From Halalkalibacter oceani (GTDB taxonomy: Bacteria; Bacillota; Bacilli; Bacillales; Bacillaceae_D), in the NCBI RefSeq assembly GCF_023715705.1, contig NZ_JAMBOS010000033.1:1-38960 (forward strand): a DNA stretch of 38,960 nt. Direction: 5' to 3'. This document shows, in pieces, positions 1 to 6,286 of this stretch; position 1 is the stretch's first letter; each line of letters starts with the position of its first letter. The notes below the pieces were generated by a model. The model made no database searches, was not told the origin of the DNA, and saw nothing but the letters and a program-made list of their open reading frames with translations. Position numbers and translations under genes: made by a program.

Positions 1-63
1 TCTGGTGTGGAAGCGTGGCGACACGTGGAGCTGACAGATACTAATCGGTCGAGGACTTATCCA
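1..63 (+). rRNA. 23S ribosomal RNA, 3' end (partial)
   Basis: The window opens inside the last part of 23S rRNA: the conserved CTAATCGGTCGAGGACTTA segment is followed by TCCA, the usual Bacillus 3' end. Everything upstream, including the rrn promoter and 16S rRNA, lies outside the window. The exact mature end is set by family similarity and could be off by a few bases. Confidence 0.93.
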
Positions 64-112
64 AGCAATTCTTGATACTTGTACAATCATGATCTAGTTT
101 TGAAGGAATCAA

Positions 113-231
113 GCCCATGTCCCCTGTTTTTGGGGACTGGGCAAAGCAATGTGCGGAGTCGCTACAGGTTTTAAAAGTCTAGAGAGGAGTGGGGTTCTCC
201 ACTCTAGACGAGTAGCGCACGGAGCCATTGC
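113..231 (+). ncRNA. Structured 23S-5S intergenic spacer RNA (stem-loops)
   Basis: The spacer folds on paper into two units. Unit 1 (113-142) is a hairpin with arms GCCCA/TGGGC and GTCCCC/GGGGAC. Unit 2 (146-231) is a long arm: GCAATG (146-151) pairs with CATTGC (226-231), GCTAC (161-165) with GTAGC (212-216), GTCTAGAG (177-184) with CTCTAGAC (202-209), and GGAG (186-189) with CTCC (197-200). Between the outer two stems lies a symmetric 9 by 9 internal loop, each side carrying GGAG. It is probably co-transcribed with the rRNA and may be a processing signal. No independent promoter is visible, and it is not assigned to a named RNA family. Confidence 0.5.
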
Positions 232-289
232 GATCTTCCCCGATATAGATTGATCAAAGAGTGCCTAACGAGGTAATCTGAAGATCAAA

Positions 290-406
290 TGTCCGGTGGC
301 GATAGCGAAGAGGTCACACCCGTTCCCATGCCGAACACGGTCGTTAAGCTCTTCAGCGCCGATGGTAGTTGGAGGCTTCCTCCTGCAAGAGTAGGACGTT
401 GCCGGA
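290..406 (+). rRNA. rrf: 5S ribosomal RNA
   Basis: About 117 nt, starting with GTCCGGTGGCGATAGCGAAG and ending with GTTGCCGGAC, so the two ends pair as helix I. The internal CCGTTCCCATGCCGAACACGG segment is the conserved 5S loop B/C region. It lies directly before the tRNA array and is presumably cut from the common precursor. Ends are approximate by a few bases. Confidence 0.96.
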
Positions 407-418
407 CGTACATAATAT

Positions 419-494
419 GGGGCCTTAGCTCAGCTGGGAGAGCGCCTGCCTTGCACGCAGGAGGTCAGCGGTTCGATCCCGCTAGGCTCCACCA
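419..494 (+). tRNA. tRNA-Ala (TGC)
   Basis: 76 nt with a seven-base acceptor stem, encoded CCA, GGTTCGATCC T-arm and anticodon TGC in a CTTGCAC loop. First tRNA after 5S rRNA. Confidence 0.97.
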
Positions 495-507
495 TATTGT
501 CTTTAGT

Positions 508-600
508 GGAGGAATACCCAAGTCCGGCTGAAGGGATCGGTCTTGAAAACCGACAGGCGGGTTAAACCGCGCGGGGGTTCGAATCCCTCTTCCTCCGCCA
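508..600 (+). tRNA. tRNA-Ser (TGA)
   Basis: 93 nt class II tRNA with a long variable arm (about 551-575), anticodon TGA in a CTTGAAA loop, and encoded CCA. Confidence 0.96.
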
Positions 601-676
601 TCATTTCTTTATTCTTAAGCCAGCTAATGGTAAAATAAGAGTAATGTCTATCTAAAAGATGGACAAGTTGTCCAAG

Positions 677-813
677 TACTTTTTAGCGACGCGGGGTGGA
701 GCAACAAGCAAAGCATCCGCCGAAACAGCGACGAGTAAACTCGACGCATGAAAGCTTCCTTGAATAGTCAGGAAGAGGAGAGTTCTAATCTCCTTTGAGA
801 AACATCATCCGAA
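677..813 (+). repeat. tRNA-fMet 5' duplicate plus inserted element (copy 1)
   Basis: 677-703 is a 27-nt direct repeat (3 mismatches) of 814-840, which is the upstream flank plus the first 14 nt of the intact tRNA-fMet. It is followed by a 110-bp element (704-813). The element starts ACAAGCAAAGCATC, contains a CGAGT-AA-ACTCG hairpin (732-743) directly followed by ACGCAT, then a CTTCCT...AGGAAG stem and AGGAAGAGGA. The same left end and core occur in two other copies in this array. No open reading frame or rRNA similarity is seen in it. Confidence 0.75.
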
Positions 814-826
814 TACTTAATAACGA

Positions 827-900
<74 letters not shown>

Positions 901-907
901 TACCATT

Positions 908-984
908 GGTCCGGTAGTTCAGTTGGTTAGAATGCCTGCCTGTCACGCAGGAGGTCGCGGGTTCGAGTCCCGTCCGGACCGCCA
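908..984 (+). tRNA. tRNA-Asp (GTC)
   Basis: 77 nt, acceptor GGTCCGG/CCGGACC, anticodon GTC in CTGTCAC, encoded CCA. Confidence 0.97.
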
Positions 985-1003
985 TTTTTTTCGATTTTAT
1001 AGT

Positions 1004-1085
1004 GGAGGGGTAGCGAAGTGGCTAAACGCGGCGGACTGTAAATCCGCTCCCTCCGGGTTCGGCGGTTCGAATCCGTCCCCCTCCA
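1004..1085 (+). tRNA. tRNA-Tyr (GTA)
   Basis: Class II tRNA with a long variable arm, anticodon GTA in CTGTAAA, acceptor GGAGGGG/CCCCTCC. CCA is not encoded, so it must be added after transcription. Confidence 0.95.
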
Positions 1086-1098
1086 TTTAGTAGTGTGT

Positions 1099-1175
1099 GG
1101 CGATTGTGGCGAAGTGGTTAACGCACCGGATTGTGGTTCCGGCATTCGTGGGTTCGATTCCCATCAGTCGCCCCA
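1099..1175 (+). tRNA. tRNA-His (GTG)
   Basis: Anticodon GTG in TTGTGGT, T-arm GGTTCGATTCC, extra 5' G expected for tRNA-His, encoded CCA. The first base is placed by analogy to within one nucleotide. Confidence 0.94.
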
Positions 1176-1190
1176 TTTATACATAAGTTT

Positions 1191-1265
1191 TGGGCTATAG
1201 CCAAGCGGTAAGGCAACGGACTTTGACTCCGTCATGCGCTGGTTCGAATCCAGCTAGCCCAGCCA
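1191..1265 (+). tRNA. tRNA-Gln (TTG)
   Basis: 75 nt, acceptor TGGGCTA/TAGCCCA, anticodon TTG in CTTTGAC, encoded CCA. Confidence 0.96.
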
Positions 1266-1269
1266 TTTC

Positions 1270-1341
1270 GCGGAAGTAGTTCAGTGGTAGAACACCACCT
1301 TGCCAAGGTGGGGGTCGCGGGTTCGAATCCCGTCTTCCGCT
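1270..1341 (+). tRNA. tRNA-Gly (GCC)
   Basis: Acceptor GCGGAAG/CTTCCGC, anticodon GCC in TTGCCAA, no encoded CCA. Only four bases separate it from tRNA-Gln. Confidence 0.96.
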
Positions 1342-1351
1342 TTACTAATAA

Positions 1352-1428
1352 GCGCCCTTAGCTCAGCTGGATAGAGTGTTTGACTACGAATCAAAAGGTC
1401 GGGAGTTCGAATCTCTCAGGGCGCGCCA
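1352..1428 (+). tRNA. tRNA-Arg (ACG)
   Basis: 77 nt, acceptor GCGCCCT/AGGGCGC, anticodon ACG in CTACGAA (expected to be modified to ICG), encoded CCA. Confidence 0.96.
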
Positions 1429-1452
1429 TTTTATCATCTCTATGTTGATGAA

Positions 1453-1606
1453 TATAATTGAAAATGTGCGGGTGTAGTTTAGTGGTAAAACCTCAGCCAC
1501 GAGCGACACATCTGTGAAAAGTCTCCGAGTTGCCTCGACGCATTAAGCTTCGAAGGATAACCGGCAGAGGAAGAGGCATGTTAGTTGCGTGCTGAAATAA
1601 TAAAAC
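1453..1606 (+). repeat. tRNA-Gly(TCC) 5' duplicate plus inserted element (copy 2)
   Basis: 1453-1498 is a 46-nt direct repeat of 1607-1652 with a single mismatch. It covers 15 nt of upstream flank plus the first 31 nt of tRNA-Gly(TCC), through the D-arm into the anticodon stem. The element 1499-1606 (108 bp) starts ACGAGCGACACATC, contains CGAG-TTGC-CTCG (1526-1537) directly followed by ACGCAT (1538-1543), and continues with AAGCTTC and AGAGGAAGAGG. The repeat is longer and better conserved here than in the other copies, suggesting the most recent event. Confidence 0.78.
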
Positions 1607-1621
1607 TATAATTAAAAATGT

Positions 1622-1692
1622 GCGGGTGTAGTTTAGTGGTAAAACCTCAGCCTTCCAAGCTGATGTCGTGAGTTCGATTCTCATCACCCGCT
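1622..1692 (+). tRNA. tRNA-Gly (TCC)
   Basis: Acceptor GCGGGTG/CACCCGC, anticodon TCC in CTTCCAA, no encoded CCA. This is the intact downstream copy of the partially duplicated gene. Confidence 0.96.
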
Positions 1693-1712
1693 TTTAGTTT
1701 TTTAGCTATTGG

Positions 1713-1788
<76 letters not shown>

Positions 1789-1789
<1 letters not shown>

Positions 1790-1901
1790 TTCCCACAGTA
1801 GCTTAGTGACAAGGAAAGCTTCGTCGGAGGGTCACCAAGATGTCTTGGACAGCTGACATCGAAGCGAGACTGTCAAGAGGAATGAAGCAACATCAATGAA
1901 T
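1789..1901 (+). repeat. tRNA-Asn 5' duplicate plus divergent inserted element (copy 3)
   Basis: 1789-1808 repeats 1902-1920 (one substitution, one extra C), covering the tRNA-Asn 5' end into the D-arm. The 93-bp insert (1809-1901) starts ACAAGGAAAGCTTC like the other copies, but its core differs: CCAAGA-TG-TCTTGG (1835-1848) is a perfect hairpin in the place of the CGAG..CTCG hairpin, and GCTTCG/CGAAGC could close an outer stem. The ACGCAT motif is absent. It may be a divergent family member; homology is less certain than for copies 1, 2 and 4. Confidence 0.6.
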
Positions 1902-1903
1902 AT

Positions 1904-1978
1904 TCCACAGTAGCTCAGTGGTAGAGCAATCGGCTGTTAACCGATCGGTCGTAGGTTCGAGTCCTACCTGTGGAGCCA
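1904..1978 (+). tRNA. tRNA-Asn (GTT)
   Basis: 75 nt, acceptor TCCACAG/CTGTGGA, anticodon GTT in CTGTTAA, encoded CCA. Confidence 0.97.
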
Positions 1979-1979
1979 T

Positions 1980-2070
1980 GGAGAAGTACCCAAGTGGCTG
2001 AAGGGGCGCCCCTGCTAAGGGTGTAGGTCGCGCGAGCGGCGCGAGGGTTCAAATCCCTCCTTCTCCGCCA
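1980..2070 (+). tRNA. tRNA-Ser (GCT)
   Basis: 91 nt class II tRNA with a long variable arm, anticodon GCT in CTGCTAA, encoded CCA. One base separates it from tRNA-Asn. Confidence 0.96.
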
Positions 2071-2072
2071 GT

Positions 2073-2147
2073 GGCCCGTTGGTCAAGCGGTTAAGACACC
2101 GCCCTTTCACGGCGGTAACACGGGTTCGAATCCCGTACGGGTCACCA
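2073..2147 (+). tRNA. tRNA-Glu (TTC)
   Basis: 75 nt, anticodon TTC in CTTTCAC, T-arm GGTTCGAATCC, encoded CCA. Confidence 0.96.
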
Positions 2148-2162
2148 TTAGATCCCCAGCAA

Positions 2163-2324
2163 TGAAAACAGCAAGAGCCATTCGCTCAGTGACGAGCAAA
2201 GCTTCTGCGATAAACTTCGAGTTGTTCCGACGCATCCAGCAATCAACGCGTTGCAGGAAGAGGAAGGGACAGGTAAGACATCGAAGTAAAAAGCATCGTC
2301 CGTAATCATCATGAAAAGCAACAC
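2163..2324 (+). repeat. tRNA-Lys 5' duplicate plus inserted element (copy 4)
   Basis: 2163-2190 repeats 2325-2353 (one substitution, one indel): about 13 nt of flank plus the tRNA-Lys 5' end into the D-arm. The 134-bp insert (2191-2324) starts GACGAGCAAAGCTTCTGCGA, has CGAGTTGTTCCG (2218-2229, a weak hairpin) followed by ACGCAT (2230-2235), then GCAA...TTGC arms and CAGGAAGAGGAAG. It is the longest copy, with extra sequence at its right end. Confidence 0.75.
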
Positions 2325-2337
2325 TGAAAAACAGCAA

Positions 2338-2413
2338 GAGCCATTAGCTCAGTTGGTAGAGCATCTGACTTTTAATCAGAGGGTCGAAGGTTCGAGTCCT
2401 TCATGGCTCACCA
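2338..2413 (+). tRNA. tRNA-Lys (TTT)
   Basis: 76 nt, acceptor GAGCCAT/ATGGCTC, anticodon TTT in CTTTTAA, encoded CCA. Intact copy downstream of element 4. Confidence 0.97.
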
Positions 2414-2418
2414 TGTAG

Positions 2419-2500
2419 GCGGGTGTGGCGGAATTGGCAGACGCGCTAGACTTAGGATCTAGTGTCTTATGACGTGGAGGTTCAAGTCCTCTCACCCGTA
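2419..2500 (+). tRNA. tRNA-Leu (TAG)
   Basis: Class II tRNA with a long variable arm, anticodon TAG in CTTAGGA, acceptor GCGGGTG/CACCCGT with a G-U first pair, CCA not encoded. Last gene of the array. Confidence 0.94.
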
Positions 2501-2505
2501 TTATG

Positions 2506-2551
2506 AAAAGCCGTAAGACAGATCAAAATGATCTGCCTTACGGCTTTTTTG
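2506..2551 (+). terminator. Rho-independent terminator of the rRNA/tRNA operon
   Basis: Long stem AAAAGCCGTAAG...CTTACGGCTTTTTT with inner CAGATC/GATCTG and an AAAAT loop, followed by six T. It closes the stable-RNA operon. Confidence 0.93.
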
Positions 2552-2650
2552 TGAGTGGGTTTCGATATTATGGAGAAAAAGCGCGTCAGGTAATCTGACG
2601 GATAAGTAGATATCCTTTCTAGGTCCGTTATAATGAACGTAACTGAAATA

Positions 2651-2664
2651 TGTAACGGGTTACA
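2651..2664 (+). promoter_or_regulatory. LacI-family operator O1
   Basis: TGTAACGGGTTACA: inverted half-sites TGTAAC/GTTACA around GG. It lies upstream of the -35 hexamer at 2682. The same palindrome recurs at 2760 and (reverse complement) at 2791, and the adjacent gene encodes a LacI-type regulator, so autoregulation is likely. Confidence 0.8.
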
Positions 2665-2681
2665 GTTTTTCAGAAAGTAAG

Positions 2682-2710
2682 TTGACATTGTCGTAAAGCA
2701 CAATTATACT
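2682..2710 (+). promoter_or_regulatory. Sigma-A promoter of the LacI/ribokinase/ABC operon
   Basis: TTGACA (2682-2687), 17-bp spacer, TATACT (2705-2710): a near-consensus housekeeping promoter. Expected start near 2717, giving a leader of about 70-100 nt that contains operators O2 and O3. Confidence 0.85.
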
Positions 2711-2759
2711 GAAAATTAAAATTAATCTTTATGTTTTGTCATTTTTTTATTGCGAAATG

Positions 2760-2773
2760 TGTAACGGGTTACA
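2760..2773 (+). promoter_or_regulatory. LacI-family operator O2
   Basis: Identical to O1 (TGTAACGGGTTACA) and located about 45 bp downstream of the predicted transcription start, where a bound repressor would block elongation or loop to O1. Confidence 0.8.
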
Positions 2774-2790
2774 GATTTTTATAATTGATG

Positions 2791-2804
2791 TGTAACCCGT
2801 TACA
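2791..2804 (+). promoter_or_regulatory. LacI-family operator O3
   Basis: TGTAACCCGTTACA, the exact reverse complement of O1 and O2, placed immediately before the ribosome binding site of the regulator gene. The three centres are about 109 and 31 bp apart. Confidence 0.8.
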
Positions 2805-2814
2805 CAAAAGGGAG

Positions 2815-3807
2815 GTGTTTCCAACAACTATTCGCGAAGTTGCCAAACGTGCTAATGTGTCCGAAGCGACGGTCTCGAGAGTCATCAATAAAAAAGGTTA
2901 TGTTGGAAAAGAAACATTGAAGAAAGTCGAAGCGGCAATTGCTGAGCTAAACTATACGCCTAATGAGGTCGCTCGAATGTTGTTCAAGAAGAAATCGAAT
3001 ACGATCGGTCTCCTGATTCCTGATATTACGAACCCCTTTTTCCCTGAATTAGCAAAGGCGGTTGAGGCTGTGGCGCAGAGGCTTGGATATTTGCTGATCC
3101 TTTGTAATACCGAATCCAATCCGGAAACGGAAAAAAAATATGTGAGAGAGCTGACACATAAGTATGTCGACGGGCTGATCATTATGAATCAGAACAATGA
3201 GGACATTACTTATGATGACCTGCCGTTTCCAACATTGTTTCTCGACCGGGTTCATGATAAAAGGGTACTTTCCGTTTCTTCCCAAAACAAAGAGGGAGGA
3301 CGGATTGCGACCGAATATTTGCTACAGACTGGCAGCAAGCGCATCCTGCATATTCGCGGCCCACATAATGTGACAACGGCGACGGAGAGAGCAGAAGGCT
3401 ATCAGGAAGTTATGAATGAAAACAATCTTACAGCTCAAGTGATGGAATGTGATTATGCCACAGAGGCTGCTTATCAATTAGGTAAGTCGTTATTTGAAAA
3501 AGCGGTCGAATATGATGCGATTTTTGCAGGGAATGATTTAATTGCTGCCGGTGTACTGATGGCTGCCAAAGAGCATCATATTTCCGTTCCGGATGAGTTG
3601 CAAATTATTGGCTATGATGGAATTGATCTTTGTAAGCATACGAGTCCCCAGCTGACGACAATTCAGCAGCCGATTTATAGGATGGGTGAGCAGGCAGCGA
3701 TCTTACTTATCGCCAAAATTGAAAATCAGCTGCAGGAGAAAGAAAGCAGTAGCCATTCCTTCCCGGTGGAATTGATTCAACGGGGCACAACAAAGCCATT
3801 GAGGTAG
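2815..3807 (+). CDS. LacI/GalR-family transcriptional regulator
   Basis: DNA-binding regulator of the operon that follows. The N-terminus TTIREVAKRANVSEATVSRV is the LacI helix-turn-helix, followed by the hinge helix region and a periplasmic-binding-protein-like effector domain starting NTIGLLIPDITNPFF and ending with the typical ELIQRGTT. Length (330 residues from GTG 2815) fits the family. The start is awkward: a strong GGGAGG (2810-2815) abuts GTG 2815, there is no ATG/GTG/TTG at normal spacing, and upstream TTG 2785 or ATG 2788 lack a ribosome binding site and would encode part of operator O3. GTG 2815 is chosen because LacI proteins normally begin only a few residues before TIREVA. The sugar or ligand sensed is unknown; the adjacent ribokinase and Rbs-like ABC genes suggest a pentose or ribosyl compound. 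Confidence 0.9.
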   Translation: MFPTTIREVAKRANVSEATVSRVINKKGYVGKETLKKVEAAIAELNYTPNEVARMLFKKKSNTIGLLIPDITNPFFPELAKAVEAVAQRLGYLLILCNTESNPETEKKYVRELTHKYVDGLIIMNQNNEDITYDDLPFPTLFLDRVHDKRVLSVSSQNKEGGRIATEYLLQTGSKRILHIRGPHNVTTATERAEGYQEVMNENNLTAQVMECDYATEAAYQLGKSLFEKAVEYDAIFAGNDLIAAGVLMAAKEHHISVPDELQIIGYDGIDLCKHTSPQLTTIQQPIYRMGEQAAILLIAKIENQLQEKESSSHSFPVELIQRGTTKPLR

Positions 3808-3830
3808 TAGTAAAGGGAGAGAGAGATACA

Positions 3831-4733
3831 TTGAAAAATATATGTTTAAAACCGCATGTCGTAGTAGTGGGAAGCATCAATATGGATTTTGTCGTAACTG
3901 CGGCAAAGTGGCCGACCCCGGGCGAAACGATAGTAGCTACGAGCTTCAATGTTTTTCCGGGGGGGAAGGGCGCTAATCAAGCTGTTGCCTCTGCGCGCGC
4001 TGGAGCAAAAGTATCCTTCGTAGGCGCAGTCGGTGCCGATGATCTGGGGCAAAATGCATTGCAAAATTTAGAAGCTCATTCCATTAATACAAAGCATGTG
4101 CATGTGAACGAAGAATGTAATACCGGCAAAGCGTTAGTAACGGTTGTCAATGGCGAGAACTCGATCATTATTGATGAGGGGGCAAATGGCAGCTTAAATG
4201 AAGTCAACATTGAACAGCTTACAGCACTTTTTACAGAAGCGGATATTGTGTTAATGCAAAATGAAATTCCGTTTCGAACGCAGGAAAAGGTTGTTGAGGT
4301 GTGCGGAGAAATCGGTGTTCCAGTTGTGTATAATCCGGCTCCCGCACGTAAACTGTCACGATCATTTCTCGAAAAAGTACAGTATTTGACGCCAAATGAG
4401 CATGAGCACCGGGCGATTTTTTCAACGGATGAGCACATGCGGCAGGCTTTTCAACAGAAAGTGATTCAGACGAAGGGCAAGAATGGAATTGACTTCTGGG
4501 TTAATCATGATTTGCGGCATATTGACAGCTTGAAGGTTACTGTTGTTGATACCACTGGCGCCGGTGATACGTTTAACGGAGTATTAGCAACAGAGCTGGC
4601 ACGTGGTTATGAGCTAGAGCAGGCCGTGATGACTGCAAACATCGCAGCTGCCCTTTCGGTACAAAAGAAGGGAGCCCAGACGGGAATGCCGACGGAGACT
4701 GAAATCGCCAAAGCTGTAAAACAGCTTAAATGA
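3831..4733 (+). CDS. rbsK: Ribokinase-like PfkB-family sugar kinase
   Basis: Cytoplasmic ATP-dependent kinase expected to phosphorylate the imported sugar. N-terminal VVVGSINMDFVVTAAKWPTPGET and PGGKGANQAVASARAG are the first PfkB signature (substrate contacts), and VVDTTGAGDTFNGVLA near the C-terminus is the second, including the catalytic Asp of GAGD. 300 residues, normal for RbsK. TTG start at 3831 with AAGGGAGAG upstream; 23 bp after the regulator, so probably co-transcribed. The full match to RbsK-type motifs supports ribose or a related ribosyl substrate, but PfkB enzymes vary in specificity and the downstream genes (AllA-like, M20) are not part of a classical ribose operon. Confidence 0.88.
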   Translation: MKNICLKPHVVVVGSINMDFVVTAAKWPTPGETIVATSFNVFPGGKGANQAVASARAGAKVSFVGAVGADDLGQNALQNLEAHSINTKHVHVNEECNTGKALVTVVNGENSIIIDEGANGSLNEVNIEQLTALFTEADIVLMQNEIPFRTQEKVVEVCGEIGVPVVYNPAPARKLSRSFLEKVQYLTPNEHEHRAIFSTDEHMRQAFQQKVIQTKGKNGIDFWVNHDLRHIDSLKVTVVDTTGAGDTFNGVLATELARGYELEQAVMTANIAAALSVQKKGAQTGMPTETEIAKAVKQLK

Positions 4734-4774
4734 GAGAGCTTAATTGGTGAACGCATCAAGAAGGGGAGGGTAAC

Positions 4775-6286
4775 ATGACAAGCTTGATCTTAAAAATGTC
4801 TGGGATTGATAAATCCTTCCCAGGTGTAAAAGCATTATCGAATGTCGACCTGGAGCTTTATAAAGGGGAAGTCCACGCCTTAATGGGAGAGAATGGAGCG
4901 GGGAAGTCGACCCTAATGAAGATTCTCTCCGGTCTTTATCAACCGACGGACGGAACATTTTATGTAAAAGGAAAGGAAGTCCGGTTTCAATCGCCTGCCG
5001 ATGCTGAAGACGCTGGTATCTCAATGATTCATCAGGAGTTTAATCTGTTTCCAAACTTAACGGTGGCCGAGAATATTTTTATTGAACGTTCGTCGATTTT
5101 AGGAAAAGCGGGCCTGATCAACTGGAAATCCATGTACGACAGAGCACAGGCACTGATCGAATCATTGGGGGCAACGATCGATGTCCGCGATAAGGTGCAA
5201 GATTTAAGTGTGCAAAGCCAACAGGTTGTTGAAATTGCCAAGGCGATCTCCTTTGATGCTGACATTCTAATTATGGACGAGCCTTCAGCTGCCTTGCCGG
5301 AAAATGAAGTGAAAAATATGCTGGAGGTTGTCAGGCGATTAAAGGAAAAAGGGGTGGCGATTGTATATGTCTCCCACCGTATGCCCGAAGTATTTGAAAT
5401 TGCGGATAAAGTGACAGTGTTACGTGATGGAAATAAAATTGCGACAAAGCCTGTACAGGAGACGACCCAGAGTGAACTGATCAGCATGATGGTCGGGAAG
5501 GCGGTGGACGAGCTTTATCCGAGCAAAACGAAAGCGATCAGTGAGGACGCTGTGCTAGCAGTGCAGGATCTGGAAATCACCCCTCGCCATCAGGTGAGCT
5601 TTGAGTTAAGGAAAGGTGAGATCGTTGGTCTGTTCGGTCTGGTGGGGGCAGGTACCCACAATGTCGCCCAGCGTTTGTTCGGCTTAAAAAGAGGCGGAGG
5701 AACAATCAGCATTAATGGGAAAAAGGTAAAAATCAGCAGGCCAAAACAGGCAAAGAAGAATGATATTGGTTATGTGCCGCCTGACCGTCATCGTCATGGT
5801 CTCGTAAAGGAAATGACTGTCCAGGAAAATTTGACGCTAACCATCCTTGAAAAATTATCTTACTATTCGAAACTGAACAAAAAGAAAGAAAAAGAAATCA
5901 TCCAAACATATATTCAGGATTTGCAAATTAAAACACCACACGAGAAACAGGTCGTCAATTTACTCAGTGGAGGAAATCAGCAGAAAATTGTTCTTTCAAA
6001 ATGGCTCGTCACCCATCCAAAGATTTTAATTTTGGAGGAGCCGACGCGTGGGGTCGATGTCGGAGCAAAAGCGGAAATCTATGCCCTGATTCAAAAGCTG
6101 GCAAATGAAGGGATGAGTATCCTCTTTATCTCGACTGAAATGCCAGAGGTCATAGGGATGAGTGACCGGATTCTCGTGATGCACGAAGGGGCAATTGTGA
6201 AGCAATACAGCTATGGCGAAGTCGAGCAAAATGAGCTTTTGGCGATTGCTTCGAGTCCGGACGGAATTGAGGTGAAAACAACATGA
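4775..6286 (+). CDS. Sugar ABC transporter ATP-binding protein (RbsA/MglA type)
   Basis: Tandem two-domain ATPase energising the importer. Domain 1 has Walker A GENGAGKST (about residue 40), Q-loop HQEFNLF, a degenerate signature LSVQSQQ and Walker B ILIMDEPSAAL. Domain 2 (from about residue 260) has a degenerate Walker A (GLVGAGTHN), signature LLSGGNQQK and Walker B LILEEPTRGVDVG. A weakened second nucleotide site is normal for RbsA, MglA and XylG. 503 residues, full length. Strong GGGAGGGT before ATG 4775; the stop overlaps the ATG of the first permease (ATGA), indicating translational coupling. Confidence 0.94.
   Translation: MTSLILKMSGIDKSFPGVKALSNVDLELYKGEVHALMGENGAGKSTLMKILSGLYQPTDGTFYVKGKEVRFQSPADAEDAGISMIHQEFNLFPNLTVAENIFIERSSILGKAGLINWKSMYDRAQALIESLGATIDVRDKVQDLSVQSQQVVEIAKAISFDADILIMDEPSAALPENEVKNMLEVVRRLKEKGVAIVYVSHRMPEVFEIADKVTVLRDGNKIATKPVQETTQSELISMMVGKAVDELYPSKTKAISEDAVLAVQDLEITPRHQVSFELRKGEIVGLFGLVGAGTHNVAQRLFGLKRGGGTISINGKKVKISRPKQAKKNDIGYVPPDRHRHGLVKEMTVQENLTLTILEKLSYYSKLNKKKEKEIIQTYIQDLQIKTPHEKQVVNLLSGGNQQKIVLSKWLVTHPKILILEEPTRGVDVGAKAEIYALIQKLANEGMSILFISTEMPEVIGMSDRILVMHEGAIVKQYSYGEVEQNELLAIASSPDGIEVKTT

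Noticed and set aside
289-531. Open frame across 5S rRNA and tRNA-Ala
   Set aside because: Covers stable RNA genes; no ribosome binding site or protein similarity.
927-1145. Minus-strand open frame with GTRTRDLL and RGTDSNRRTR-type peptide motifs
   Set aside because: These peptides are the well-known false translation of antisense tRNA sequence; the frame lies wholly over tRNA-Asp, Tyr and His genes.
2651-2804. CcpA cre sites
   Set aside because: The palindromes resemble cre but lack the central CG in both orientations; identity of three sites next to a LacI gene favours a dedicated regulator.
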